64,000 nt of DNA from Leptotrichia hongkongensis (GCF_041538065.1 NZ_JBGORW010000008.1:1-64000); one strand, 5' to 3'. Counted from the stretch's first letter, positions 1-8,825 are shown. The notes: generated by a model from the sequence alone, not told the origin. Numbers and translations: made by a program.

Positions 1-2
1 AT

Positions 3-64
3 GAAAGGTTTCTCCTTAATGTGGTTTGGTAGATTTACATTATATCAGAAACCTTTCTTTTTTT
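3..64 (+). terminator. Rho-independent terminator of a gene left of the window
   Basis: A perfect 11-bp stem (GAAAGGTTTCT at 3-13, AGAAACCTTTC at 47-57) is followed directly by a run of seven T on the plus strand. It would end a plus-strand transcript entering from the left, converging on tmk. The 33-nt loop is longer than usual, which lowers confidence. Confidence 0.5.
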
Positions 65-158
65 GTATATGCTTGTCACATATGTATTATCTCACAACAT
101 TTTCTTTTCTATTTTTGATTTCTTTTAATAAAATTTTATTTTATAAAATTTGAATCAA

Positions 159-836
159 TTATATATTTTCCAGCGATATTTTTAGCATTTCATCATTTAT
201 ATCTTCTATCGTTCTTAATTTGTCATCTTTAACGCAGGAAATTACATTCCACTTATATTTTAATGACAATTCTTTTGCTACTTCATAGGCATTTTTCAAG
301 TAATTTTTATCTTTTTCGTGAATATCCTTCTCTTTTTCTCCAGTTATTTTATTTTCCCTGTTTTTCATAAGTTTTTGACTAAACTCAAACGGAATATCTA
401 AAAAAAATACAACATCTGGCTCTGGGATTGCTATTTTTCTCCATTCCAAGTCTATTAACCAGTTCAAATATATTTCACGTTCAGATTTATCAGATATTTT
501 AGGAACTTGATGAATCATATTTGAAATTGTATATCTATCGCTAATCACAATTCCTCCATTATTGTAAAACTCTTCCCATTCAGTCTTAAATGAAGCAAAC
601 CTGTCAACTGAATAAAGTACAGAAGCCGCATAAGCATTGACACTTTCCGCTGTTTTTCCAAATTCACCTGCAAGATACATTTTTACAGGCTCAGAAGCTC
701 TGCTTTCATAATTTGGAAAAGATATTTTTCTTACTTTCCCGTCTCCTTTTATTTCTTTTAATTTTTCATAAAGCAATTCTGTCTGTGTCTGTTTTCCACT
801 TCCATCTGTACCTTCTATAATTATTAATTTTCCCAT
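159..836 (-). CDS. tmk: Thymidylate kinase (dTMP kinase)
   Basis: Cytosolic P-loop kinase that phosphorylates dTMP to dTDP for DNA synthesis. The N-terminus carries the Walker A loop EGTDGSGKQT (about residues 8-17), a SFPNYES segment typical of dTMP kinases, and the DRY motif near residue 100. At 225 aa the length is normal. The reading frame stays open to an ATG at 851, but that ATG has no Shine-Dalgarno sequence. The ATG at 836 is preceded by AAGGA with 7-nt spacing, so it is taken as the start. The gene follows ilvC, separated by a terminator-like hairpin, so it probably has its own promoter. Confidence 0.88.
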   Translation of the reverse strand: MGKLIIIEGTDGSGKQTQTELLYEKLKEIKGDGKVRKISFPNYESRASEPVKMYLAGEFGKTAESVNAYAASVLYSVDRFASFKTEWEEFYNNGGIVISDRYTISNMIHQVPKISDKSEREIYLNWLIDLEWRKIAIPEPDVVFFLDIPFEFSQKLMKNRENKITGEKEKDIHEKDKNYLKNAYEVAKELSLKYKWNVISCVKDDKLRTIEDINDEMLKISLENI

Positions 837-872
837 TTTTATTTCCTTCATTTTTAAAAAGTCTTTATAATC

Positions 873-905
873 AAAAATATAGCAGCCTTATTTAAAAGAC
901 TGCTA
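873..905 (-). terminator. Terminator-like hairpin after ilvC
   Basis: Read on the minus strand, TAGCAGTC and GGCTGCTA form an 8-bp stem (plus positions 880-887 and 898-905, one G-U pair) with a 10-nt loop. It is followed by TATTTTT. It lies between ilvC and tmk. The U-run is short, so termination may be partial. Confidence 0.5.
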
Positions 906-1012
906 AAATTTTAAATTGTAATTTTATTTTTATTTTATTGATTTTTCCCCATTTTTGCTCCTTTCAGCAAAATGGATAATCACTCTATTCCTTTAAAGGA
1001 TTTTAATATGAT

Positions 1013-2023
1013 TTATTTTTTAATCCAAGGCATAAGTTTTCTTAATTCAGCCCCAACTTTTTCTACACCGTGATTTGAAAATTCTGCTCTTTTTTCTTTT
1101 AAGAATGGTTGCCCTGCTTTTGAGTCTGCTAAGAAATCATTTGCAAATTTACCTGATTGAATATCTGCTAATACTTGTTTCATAGCTTCTTTTGTTTCAG
1201 CAGTTATAATTTTTGGACCTGTAATGTAATCTCCATATTCAGCAGTGTTTGAAATTGAGCTTCTCATTGTTGCCAATCCACCTTCATAAATCAAGTCTAC
1301 GATAAGTTTCATTTCGTGTAAGCACTCAAAGTAAGCATTTACAGGATCATATCCAGCTTCTGTCAATACTTCAAATCCTACTTTCATAAGTTCTACTACT
1401 CCACCACATAATACAGCTTGTTCACCGAATAAATCTGTTTCTGTTTCTTGCTTGAATGTAGTTTCAAGGATTCCTGATCTTCCTCCACCAATAGCTGATG
1501 CCCATGCTTTAGCAACTTCCATTGTATCTCCTTTAGCATCTTGGTAAACAGCTACTAGACAAGGTACTCCGCTTCCTTCTTGGAAAGTTCTTCTTACCAA
1601 GTGTCCAGGTCCTTTTGGTGCAACCATAAATACGCTTATATCTTCTCTTGGAACAATTTTTCCAAAATGAATGTTAAATCCGTGTCCAAATGCGATATAT
1701 GCTCCTTCTTTCAAGTTTGGTGCAATATCAGATGCATATACATCAGCCTGAATTTCATCTGGAATCAAAATCATAACTATATCTGCACCTTTTACAGCAT
1801 CTGCAGTTTCTTTTACTGTAAATCCTGCTTCAGTAGCCTCATCCCAAGATTTTGAACCTTTTCTAAGTCCAACAGTTACATCAAATCCACCTTCTTTTAA
1901 GTTCAAAGAATGTGCGTGCCCTTGTGAACCATACCCCAATACAGTAATTTTTTTACCTTCCAATTTACTCAAATCACAGTCAGCATCATAATAAACTGTT
2001 GTTCCTAAAATATTTCCTGCCAT
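1013..2023 (-). CDS. ilvC: Ketol-acid reductoisomerase
   Basis: Second step of isoleucine and valine synthesis: NADPH- and Mg-dependent isomerisation and reduction of acetolactate or acetohydroxybutyrate. The 336-aa protein is a class I (short) enzyme. It has an N-terminal Rossmann domain with GYGSQGHAHS near residue 30 and a C-terminal helical knot domain containing the ETDLFGEQAVLCGG metal-binding segment near residue 190. The start has a strong AGGAGG site, and a promoter lies about 30 bp upstream. It is the last gene of the collinear ilv/leu set in this window. Confidence 0.97.
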   Translation of the reverse strand: MAGNILGTTVYYDADCDLSKLEGKKITVLGYGSQGHAHSLNLKEGGFDVTVGLRKGSKSWDEATEAGFTVKETADAVKGADIVMILIPDEIQADVYASDIAPNLKEGAYIAFGHGFNIHFGKIVPREDISVFMVAPKGPGHLVRRTFQEGSGVPCLVAVYQDAKGDTMEVAKAWASAIGGGRSGILETTFKQETETDLFGEQAVLCGGVVELMKVGFEVLTEAGYDPVNAYFECLHEMKLIVDLIYEGGLATMRSSISNTAEYGDYITGPKIITAETKEAMKQVLADIQSGKFANDFLADSKAGQPFLKEKRAEFSNHGVEKVGAELRKLMPWIKK

Positions 2024-2053
2024 TTTTTATCCTCCTAAATTTTATATGTATAT

Positions 2054-2082
2054 ATTATACACTTTTTAAAAATATTTGCAAA
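2054..2082 (-). promoter_or_regulatory. Probable ilvC promoter
   Basis: On the minus strand, TTTGCA (plus 2077-2082), a 17-bp spacer and a consensus TATAAT (plus 2054-2059) sit about 30 bp before the ilvC start. Good match to a sigma-70 promoter. No T-box or leader-peptide attenuator is visible. Confidence 0.6.
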
Positions 2083-2226
2083 TATTTCTTTTTAATGTAA
2101 CTATATATTTTATATATTTTTGAATTTTATTTTTTAGATATTTTTATTAATAGATATTTTTTCATATTACTATGTTTTTCTTATTTCTATAAGATATCTC
2201 ATTGACGGAAATCCTACAGATTAGTT

Positions 2227-2343
2227 TATACTAGGCTCTGTTTAAAAAACAAAAATTATATTTTAATTATTTTAAAATATTAGATTTTATCTTTATTTAG
2301 AAGAGATTATAATAAATTCATTATTTAAACAGTGTCTAGTATA
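2227..2343. mobile_element. 117-bp MITE-like element with 20-bp inverted ends
   Basis: The left end TATACTAGGCTCTGTTTAAA (2227-2246) and the reverse complement of the right end (2324-2343) agree at 18 of 20 positions. The interior is AT-rich and codes for nothing. A third copy of the same end, differing by one or two bases, lies at 60031-60050. Repeated ends with a short non-coding core suggest a miniature inverted-repeat transposable element, possibly with TA target duplication. No parent transposase is visible here. Confidence 0.55.
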
Positions 2344-2360
2344 GGATCTTATTATCAAAT

Positions 2361-2816
2361 TTATTGTGCATTTACATAAGCATCCTTCACTTTACACGCT
2401 TTTACATCTCCCGAATTTAGAACAGCTCTAAATTCCCATTTTTTATTTTTATCAATGGAGTCAGTGCTGTCCACAGCATCTCCGACTTTTGTTCCTTTTT
2501 TATCAAAGCAAGGGATTTCAATAGTAACATTTTCCTTTCTGCTTCCACTATTTGTTAAAACTCCTGTTACAATTGTTGTATTCCCGTCATTTTCAACTTT
2601 CGCCTTAGAAAATTTATACTTAACGCCCTTTGCATCAATTTCTCCATCGTTTCCACCAATTATCCCGCCGATAATATTTCCAGTAGTTTTAATTACTGCT
2701 CCTGTAACAGTTCCAGCTGCTTTAATTGTACCTCCAGCAATACTTCCTGCCGCTCCAACAACTCCACAAGATGAAAGAACTAAAGCCGTTCCCATTATCA
2801 TTATTATTTTTTTCAT
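2361..2816 (-). CDS. Small lipoprotein with FxLYD-like domain
   Basis: Predicted membrane-anchored lipoprotein of 151 aa. The N-terminal signal peptide ends in a lipobox, LSSC, with the lipidated Cys near residue 17. A Gly/Ala/Thr-rich linker follows (about 18-58). The C-terminal half (about 65-145) has the pattern of FxLYD-type beta domains, with TVTGVLTNSG-like, IPCFDKKG and a W-E-F-R-A strand, but the assignment is by eye. Function unknown. The start has AAAGGATT upstream. The MITE-like element lies just downstream of its stop. Confidence 0.75.
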   Translation of the reverse strand: MKKIIMIMGTALVLSSCGVVGAAGSIAGGTIKAAGTVTGAVIKTTGNIIGGIIGGNDGEIDAKGVKYKFSKAKVENDGNTTIVTGVLTNSGSRKENVTIEIPCFDKKGTKVGDAVDSTDSIDKNKKWEFRAVLNSGDVKACKVKDAYVNAQ

Positions 2817-3052
2817 AATTTATAAATCCTTTCAATATTTTTTATGCTTATAATACAATAAAATTACTTTAAAACTAAATTCAAAAATATTTTATTGCAA
2901 TACCAGCATATTTCAAGTATTCTAACATTAAAATTATATATTTCTATTTTTTTATAAATATTTTTTACTTTAAAACTTATACTATTCCACATTTAAATAA
3001 CAAATGTTTAATAAAATTTAGCATAGTTTTTATTTTCTAATGAAATTTATTA

Positions 3053-3709
3053 TTACAAATATTTACTAGCTTCCCTAATACTTAATTTTGTCATTTTTTC
3101 TTTATTTTTTTCAATAAAATTTTTTACCCATTCAGGATTAGTCTTGCTATAATCTCTTAATGCCCAGCCTATCGCCTTATTGATAAAAAATTCAGCCTGC
3201 CCCAGATTATTCTTTAAAATCTTTTCCAGTAATTCAGTATTTGTTTTTTCTTTTCTCAAAAGCTGATGATCAATCGCAATTCTTCTAAGCCAAATATTTT
3301 CATCAATACTCCATTCCAGCAATATTTTATTCACATTTGAATCCTTTAATGCCAAAGCTCCTATTGTCATATCTAAATTGTCTATCGTATCCCACCACGA
3401 TTTTTTCAAGATTAACTGTTTCAGATTTGGAATATCGTCTATTGTCAACTTATCTTTCTTATTCTTCAAAAAATCAGCTGCAACATACTGAAATTCCCTG
3501 TACTTATTTTCCCAGCATTTATTTACAAATTCCCAGTCGATTTTTTCTTCATTCTTATATTCCTTAAAAAAATTTTTAAATATTTTGCGTCTTTCAGGCG
3601 TCTTGATTCCAATATATTCAAATTTATTAAGCATATATTTTGACATTTTTTGAGCCTGTTCTTCATTTTTATGCTGAATCATTTCTTCATAAAGTTTATT
3701 AAAATCCAT
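3053..3709 (-). CDS. AlkD-like DNA alkylation repair protein
   Basis: A 218-aa all-helical HEAT-repeat-like protein resembling the AlkD family of DNA glycosylases, which release N3- and N7-alkylated purines without base flipping. Supporting segments are KTPERRKIFK near residue 36, KSWWDTIDNLD near residue 105 and IWLRRIAIDHQL near residue 135. These match the Trp/Asp/Arg positions that line the DNA groove in the family. Length is typical. It stands alone, with about 190-bp gaps on either side that hold nothing recognisable. Confidence 0.82.
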   Translation of the reverse strand: MDFNKLYEEMIQHKNEEQAQKMSKYMLNKFEYIGIKTPERRKIFKNFFKEYKNEEKIDWEFVNKCWENKYREFQYVAADFLKNKKDKLTIDDIPNLKQLILKKSWWDTIDNLDMTIGALALKDSNVNKILLEWSIDENIWLRRIAIDHQLLRKEKTNTELLEKILKNNLGQAEFFINKAIGWALRDYSKTNPEWVKNFIEKNKEKMTKLSIREASKYL

Positions 3710-3833
3710 AAGTTTCCTCTTTTTTCATTTTATTAAAAACATTAATTTCTATTAATTACAAAATTCTAATTTTTAGATTTTAACCCTTACGGAAAATAAA
3801 ACGGGCTATTCTCCTGAAGTATGCTCTATAACA

Positions 3834-4598
3834 TTATAATTTAATGCAAAGTGTAGCTATATAGTCATTTCCATAACGTGATAATCTATGTCTTTTGTCA
3901 CACGATTCATAAAAATCTATCATAGCGAGACCATTTTTAAGTTGTCCTCTAATCTGGGTTTCTAAGGTATGGCTAAATTCATATCCATATTCTGGATTTA
4001 TGGTTATTTTGCCTTCCTCTTCAAGCTCTTTTGAATTAAAAGGTATTGAAAACTTTAAAAGTAATTCCTCATCGGGTTTGTCCCATACAATGTCAGTATC
4101 ATACATGTATATCCAAGGATTCATAAATCCGACCATTAACAATCCACCCTTTTTCAATACTCGAGAAGCTTCTTTATACATGTTTTCTAAATCTTCTATA
4201 TATACATTTGAAACCGGATTAAAAATAATATCAAAAGTTTCATTTTCAAATGGAAATGGTTTTGTCATATCGCCTTGAACTGTATTAATTTTTAAGCCTT
4301 CTCTTTTAGCAACCAACTCATCTCTTTGTAATTGTGATTTAGAAAAATCCATTATGGTTACATCATAACCTTTTATAGCAAAAACTGGTCCCTGCTGTCA
4401 ACCACCACAAGCCAAACCTAATATCTTTTTTCCATTTGCTTTTTCAAACCATTCTTTCGGGACTTTTTTCCCAACAGTTAATGCAACAGAAATTGGATTA
4501 GTTCTAACTTCTTCTAATTCTTCATGTGTCAATGGCTCAGTATAGTCATTTTTTACATTATTCCATCTATCTTCATTTAATTTTATATAATTGTTCAT
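3834..4598 (-). pseudogene. Class I SAM methyltransferase interrupted by an in-frame TGA
   Basis: Two open segments, 4398-4598 (66 aa) and 3834-4397, lie in the same frame and are separated only by a TGA at 4398-4400. Together they give a normal-length methyltransferase of about 254 aa. The stop falls in the glycine-rich SAM-binding loop: the frame reads G-L-A-C-G-G-stop-Q-Q-G, where the family has Gly. One base change, GGA to TGA, explains it. The downstream part keeps an intact GDMTKPFPFE segment and motif-III-like strands, so the lesion looks recent. The start has GAGGAG. The upstream piece probably gives only an inactive 66-aa peptide. A sequencing error is the main alternative. Confidence 0.8.
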
Positions 4599-4789
4599 CT
4601 TATAATCTCCTCGTAATTTTATACTATTTCGATTTAAGTTGGATGTGTTGCAATTATATTTTTCTTACCTCTAAAAATTTTTAATTTCTTGAACAATTTT
4701 AATCTTGCTTAATTTTTTTTATTTTTCCTAATGTTTCTTTTGTTTTAAACTTTAGTTTGTTATGTTTTAAATACAGCACTTTTATAAAT

Positions 4790-5845
4790 CTACAATTCCT
4801 TTTTGTGTATTAATTTATGTTCTATGCTATTTATATAATTTTTATGTTTATGATTATGCTTTTTCTCTGATATAAAGTGACTATGTTCATGTTCATGCGT
4901 GATAATATGAGTATGTGTTTTTCCATCATGCGTATGAACAATTATGTGAGAATGACTATGACTGTGACGTTTAACCATTGTATCGTATACGACAACTGCA
5001 CTACCAATTATCATAAAGATAAGACCAATGAAATATACCAAAGTAAGTTTTTCTCCATTTACTACAAATGCTAAAAAAGTTCCTACAAATGGAGCTATAG
5101 CATAATATGCACTGGTTTTTGCAGCACCTAAATCCCTTTGTGCTCTGATATACATAAAAATACTAAGTCCATATGCTACAAATCCAAGTAGCAAAGCAGC
5201 TATTATATATTTGATTTCAGGAATTCTTTCTCCCAAAATAAGGGCGACTATAAATGAACCACCACCAGAGAAAAAGCCTTTTAGCAAAACAATCTCGTAA
5301 GTGCTTTTATCCGAGATTTTTCTAGTGCAGTTATTTTCAAGTCCCCAACAACATGTTGCCAATATAACAAACAATGAACCTAATGAAAACTGGAAACTTT
5401 CAGCCCCTTCAAATGAAAGAACTATACTTGATATTGTGATAAATCCAATAGCAATCCACAACTTTGATGTTACTTTCTCCTTAAATATCAGAAGAGCAAT
5501 AAGTGTTGTTGCTACAATTTCAAAATTACCAAGCAGTGAAGCATTTGAAACTGAACCAATATTTATACCAATCATCAGAAATATAGGTGCCGCAATATCA
5601 AGGACAATCATTCCAACAGTATAAGGTAAATCTGCCTTATTTAACTTTTTATACTTTTCTTCGGCTTTTCTACGAAACAAGTACATAATACCTACCCCTG
5701 TTCCAGCTCCCAAATATAGAAAAGATGCCATCAATGTAGGTGGAATCTTATTTAAAAGCACTTTAGAAAACGGTGTATTAATTGCATAAAAAATAGCCGC
5801 AAGCAGTGCTAAAATTACCGCCATAAATTTTCTGCTTTTATCCAT
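4790..5845 (-). CDS. EamA/DMT-family transporter with a histidine-rich C-terminal tail
   Basis: A 351-aa inner-membrane protein with about ten hydrophobic segments in two EamA repeats (about residues 8-145 and 155-288), as in drug/metabolite transporters. Substrate unknown. The last 60 residues (292-351) form a charged cytoplasmic or periplasmic tail with 17 histidines in HSHSHSH, THTH and HEHEHSH runs, which is not a usual DMT feature. Such runs are typical of Zn/Ni-binding segments in cation transporters and chaperones, so metal binding is plausible. A good AAAAGGAG site precedes the start. No metal regulator is adjacent. Confidence 0.85.
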   Translation of the reverse strand: MDKSRKFMAVILALLAAIFYAINTPFSKVLLNKIPPTLMASFLYLGAGTGVGIMYLFRRKAEEKYKKLNKADLPYTVGMIVLDIAAPIFLMIGINIGSVSNASLLGNFEIVATTLIALLIFKEKVTSKLWIAIGFITISSIVLSFEGAESFQFSLGSLFVILATCCWGLENNCTRKISDKSTYEIVLLKGFFSGGGSFIVALILGERIPEIKYIIAALLLGFVAYGLSIFMYIRAQRDLGAAKTSAYYAIAPFVGTFLAFVVNGEKLTLVYFIGLIFMIIGSAVVVYDTMVKRHSHSHSHIIVHTHDGKTHTHIITHEHEHSHFISEKKHNHKHKNYINSIEHKLIHKKEL

Positions 5846-5882
5846 ATTTAATAAATCAACTCCTTTTAGATAAATCCTAAAT

Positions 5883-6668
5883 TTATCTCACAATCAGCCA
5901 AGGTCTTTCATTTTCCCAAACAATCTTCACATCCAAACCAAACATCTGAGAAAGCAATTTACCTGTTAAAATATCCTTTTTAAGCCCTTTTGCTAAAATC
6001 TTTCTATCGTGAAGAAGTGCCACATGTGTTACTGACGGCATAATTTCCTCAATCTGGTGAGTTACATAAATAAATGGTATTGCATTGTCATTTTTGGAAT
6101 TTTCCTCAAGCACTTTCAAAAAATACTCCCTCGAAGTTACATCAAGCCCTGAACAAGGCTCATCCAATATAAGCAAATCAGGCTCATTCATAAACGCTCT
6201 TGCAAGCAATGTCCGTCGTTGCTCCCCTTGCGACAAAGTTCCAAAACGATTATTTTTTATATACGAAATCTTAAAATCCTCAATAATCTTATCCGCCTTT
6301 TCCCTATCCTCATCGGTAACTTCATCATAAATCCCAATAGAACTAAACTTTCCAGAAATTACAACATCTTCCAGTTTTTCGCCATTTAATGTGCTTGAAA
6401 AATTATTTAATGTGGAACTTACAAATCCAACTCGATTCTTTATTTTTTTCCAAGAATAATTACCAAATTTATGCCCAAAAACTCTCACTTCTCCAGAAGT
6501 TGGAAAAATGTAGGCTGGTATCATTCCAAGAAGAGTTGACTTTCCAGAACCATTAAGCCCCAGAAGTACCCAATTTTCACCTTTATTTATATGCCAGTCA
6601 ATTCCTTTCAGTATTTCTCTGCCATTACGCTTAAAAGTTACATTTTCATAGTGTAATATTTCTTCCAT
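5883..6668 (-). CDS. ABC transporter ATP-binding protein (YlmA-like)
   Basis: A 261-aa stand-alone ATPase subunit. Walker A is GLNGSGKST (about residue 37), the signature is LSQGEQRR (about 144), Walker B is LLILDEP (about 164) and the H-loop is THQ near 203. It resembles the YlmA/ModF type of unpaired ABC ATPases. No permease is adjacent: the upstream gene is leuB and the downstream gene an EamA transporter of a different mechanism. The partner and substrate are therefore unknown. Confidence 0.85.
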   Translation of the reverse strand: MEEILHYENVTFKRNGREILKGIDWHINKGENWVLLGLNGSGKSTLLGMIPAYIFPTSGEVRVFGHKFGNYSWKKIKNRVGFVSSTLNNFSSTLNGEKLEDVVISGKFSSIGIYDEVTDEDREKADKIIEDFKISYIKNNRFGTLSQGEQRRTLLARAFMNEPDLLILDEPCSGLDVTSREYFLKVLEENSKNDNAIPFIYVTHQIEEIMPSVTHVALLHDRKILAKGLKKDILTGKLLSQMFGLDVKIVWENERPWLIVR

Positions 6669-6695
6669 AAAAATATCCTTCTTTTTCCAAAATTT

Positions 6696-7754
6696 TTAAA
6701 TCCTATTAGCAATTTCAGTTCCCATTTCATCAGTTCCAACTTTCTTCATACCATCTGTATAAATATCAGCTGTTCTAAATCCTGCTTCCAGCACTTCTTC
6801 CACAGCTTTTTCTATCGCATCAGCCTCTTTTTGAAGATTAAATGAATATCTTAACATCATTACTGCTGAAAGTATTGTCGCTATTGGGTTTGCAATATTT
6901 TTTCCAGCAATATCAGGTGCTGAACCGTGACTTGGTTCATAAAGTCCGACTTTTCCATCTCCAAGACTCGCTGATGGCAGCATTCCAAGCGATCCTGTAA
7001 GCATTGAAGCCTCATCTGACAAAATATCTCCAAACATATTTTCAGTCAAAATTACATCAAATTGTCTAGGATTGGCAATCAGCTGCATTGCGGCATTATC
7101 CACATACATATGCGAAACTTCCACTTCTGGATAATCTTTTGCAAGTTCATTTACTGTTTTTCTCCACAATTTTGAAGTATCTAAAACATTGTGTTTATCC
7201 ACACTTGTAATTTTTTTCCCTCTTAATTTTGCAATTTCAAACGCTTTTTTTGCAATTCTTTCAATTTCCATTTTTGTATATGGCAATGTGTCGACAGCTT
7301 TTTCATCAGAATATTCTCTAGGTCCAAAATAAATTCCTCCTGTAAGCTCTCTAACTATCATTACATCTAGCCCTTCTCCAATTATTTCATCTTTTAGAGG
7401 ACTAGCACTTTTCAATTGCTTAAATAAAACCGCTGGTCTTAAATTTGTGTAAACTCCCAAGTCTTTTCTTATCGCAAGAAGCCCTTTTTCAGGTCTTTTA
7501 TCAGGTTCAATATTATCCCATTTAGGTCCTCCAACTGACCCCAATAAAATCGAGTCACTCTCTTTACAAATCTTCGCAGTTTCTTTGGAATAAGGAATCC
7601 CATATTTATCAATAGATTCTCCTCCCAAATATCCTTGCGTATACTCAAATTTATGTCCAAATTTTTCTCCAATTCTATCCAAAACTTTTACCGCTTCATC
7701 AACGATTTCTGGACCAATTCCGTCCCCTTTTAATAATGCAATTTTGTAGTTCAT
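6696..7754 (-). CDS. leuB: 3-Isopropylmalate dehydrogenase
   Basis: Third step of leucine synthesis: NAD-dependent oxidative decarboxylation of 3-isopropylmalate. The 352-aa sequence starts with KIALLKGDGIGPEIV. It carries VRELTGGIYFGPRE near residue 133, the catalytic DKHNVL segment near 187, and NMFGDILSDEASML near 237 for metal and substrate. AAGGAG precedes the ATG. leuB is separated from leuD by about 4 kb of unrelated small genes, whereas leuC-leuD-leuB usually sit together. Confidence 0.97.
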   Translation of the reverse strand: MNYKIALLKGDGIGPEIVDEAVKVLDRIGEKFGHKFEYTQGYLGGESIDKYGIPYSKETAKICKESDSILLGSVGGPKWDNIEPDKRPEKGLLAIRKDLGVYTNLRPAVLFKQLKSASPLKDEIIGEGLDVMIVRELTGGIYFGPREYSDEKAVDTLPYTKMEIERIAKKAFEIAKLRGKKITSVDKHNVLDTSKLWRKTVNELAKDYPEVEVSHMYVDNAAMQLIANPRQFDVILTENMFGDILSDEASMLTGSLGMLPSASLGDGKVGLYEPSHGSAPDIAGKNIANPIATILSAVMMLRYSFNLQKEADAIEKAVEEVLEAGFRTADIYTDGMKKVGTDEMGTEIANRI

Positions 7755-7792
7755 TTTATTTGCTCCTTCCTAAATTTTTTATATCATCTTTT

Positions 7793-8242
7793 TTATTCAA
7801 AATTTTTCCATTTTAAATTATTAAATAAAATCTCTACTCTTCTATTATTATATTTTCCTATATCTGTTTCATTTTTATCAACTGGATTATCTTCTCCTTT
7901 ACCACTTATTTCTCCAATTGAAATAGTATCTTTTAAACCAAGCTCTCTAAGTGTTCTAGCAACATTTCTAGCTCTTATCAACGATAATTTTTGATTATAT
8001 TTCTTTGTCCCAGTTGAATCAGTATGTCCTACGAAATCTACAGTTCCACTTTCTCCAAATTTATTTAAAATATTTACAATTTCTTTAAGATCAAATATCT
8101 GATACTCAGTTATTATTCTCCCATCAACTTTAAAACCTCTTATAACACACTTTTTCTCCTCTCTATTGCAAGGTACTACTAACGTTGTTGAAAAAGAGAT
8201 ATTCACAATTATAAATATACAAAATAAAATAAACTTTTTCAT
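7793..8242 (-). CDS. Small OmpA-like peptidoglycan-associated protein
   Basis: A 149-aa exported protein. Residues 1-18 form a signal peptide. The C-terminal two thirds (about 55-140) is an OmpA/MotB-type domain with VDFVGHTDSTG, a following RARNVARTL helix and NRRVEILF at the end. These are the peptidoglycan-binding features of the family. There is no N-terminal barrel and no lipobox, so it is probably periplasmic. Function is structural by inference. Confidence 0.82.
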   Translation of the reverse strand: MKKFILFCIFIIVNISFSTTLVVPCNREEKKCVIRGFKVDGRIITEYQIFDLKEIVNILNKFGESGTVDFVGHTDSTGTKKYNQKLSLIRARNVARTLRELGLKDTISIGEISGKGEDNPVDKNETDIGKYNNRRVEILFNNLKWKNFE

Positions 8243-8256
8243 AAAATTCCTCCAAC

Positions 8257-8529
8257 TTAAAACAAATCCGAATGTGTCCCCGTTCTCGACAATGTCAAAA
8301 CCAAGATATTTTTTTCAATTTTATAAATTAACAACCAATCAGGCTGAATATGACATTCTCTAAATCCTTTATAATCGCCAGTAAGATAATGATCTCTATA
8401 TTTTTCAGGCAAAGGTTTCTCATTTACCAAATAAAAAAGGACTTCTTCAAATAATTTTTTGTTACACCCTCTTTTTATTGCCCTTTTATAATCTTTCTTG
8501 AATTTGACCTGGTATCTGATTTTAAGCAT
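8257..8529 (-). CDS. yafQ: YafQ-type mRNA interferase toxin
   Basis: Toxin of a type II toxin-antitoxin pair: a ribosome-dependent endoribonuclease of the RelE superfamily. The 90-aa sequence preserves the YafQ pattern. His47, His60, Asp64, Trp65, His86 and Phe90 match the active-site residues reported for E. coli YafQ, and the C-terminal RTGTHSDLF is nearly identical. Its ATG overlaps the end of the antitoxin gene by 8 nt, so translation is coupled. It appears intact and therefore probably active. Confidence 0.92.
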   Translation of the reverse strand: MLKIRYQVKFKKDYKRAIKRGCNKKLFEEVLFYLVNEKPLPEKYRDHYLTGDYKGFRECHIQPDWLLIYKIEKNILVLTLSRTGTHSDLF

Positions 8530-8776
8530 TCAAATCCTCCATTAGCTCATCTACACTATCAAAAGTTTTGCTTAATCCAATACCTTTTTCAACTTCATCC
8601 AAAACCTTTCTGGTTTCTCCATTTGGAACTTTCAACTCAAACGGAATCCCCTGCTCCAAAATACACTTCTTCAAAAATAAATTCATAGCAGTACTCATAT
8701 TAAGCCCCATTTTTTTAAATAATGTTTCCGCTTCTTTCTTCACATTTTCATCAACTCTAGCTGTTACTGTAGCCAT
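8522..8776 (-). CDS. dinJ: DinJ/RelB-family antitoxin
   Basis: The 84-aa partner of YafQ. The N-terminus (about 1-45) is a ribbon-helix-helix DNA-binding domain with VTARVDENVKKEAE and the GLNMSTAMNLFLKK helix. The C-terminal part binds and neutralises the toxin. The frame could begin at a GTG at 8785, but that codon lies inside the Shine-Dalgarno AAAGGAG. The ATG at 8776 has the right 8-nt spacing and gives the usual MATVTARV start. The complex normally represses its own promoter, and a palindrome just upstream could be the operator. Confidence 0.92.
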   Translation of the reverse strand: MATVTARVDENVKKEAETLFKKMGLNMSTAMNLFLKKCILEQGIPFELKVPNGETRKVLDEVEKGIGLSKTFDSVDELMEDLNA

Positions 8777-8812
8777 TTTTACCACTCCTTTGTAATACTT
8801 TTGTTATACAAT

Positions 8813-8825
8813 GTAATTATATTAC
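8813..8825. promoter_or_regulatory. Possible DinJ-YafQ operator palindrome
   Basis: GTAATTATATTAC is a perfect palindrome with 5-bp arms, about 40 bp upstream of the antitoxin start and inside its promoter region. RelB/DinJ-type ribbon-helix-helix proteins bind short palindromes in this position. The specific site is inferred, and the AT-rich background makes chance palindromes common. Confidence 0.35.

Noticed and set aside
1580..1855. Plus-strand open frame inside ilvC
   Set aside because: Antisense shadow of a conserved gene, with Cys/Tyr/Ser-rich translation and no ribosome site.
4398..4400. TGA read as selenocysteine
   Set aside because: The family has Gly at this position, no SECIS-like hairpin was seen just after it, and a single-base change explains the stop.
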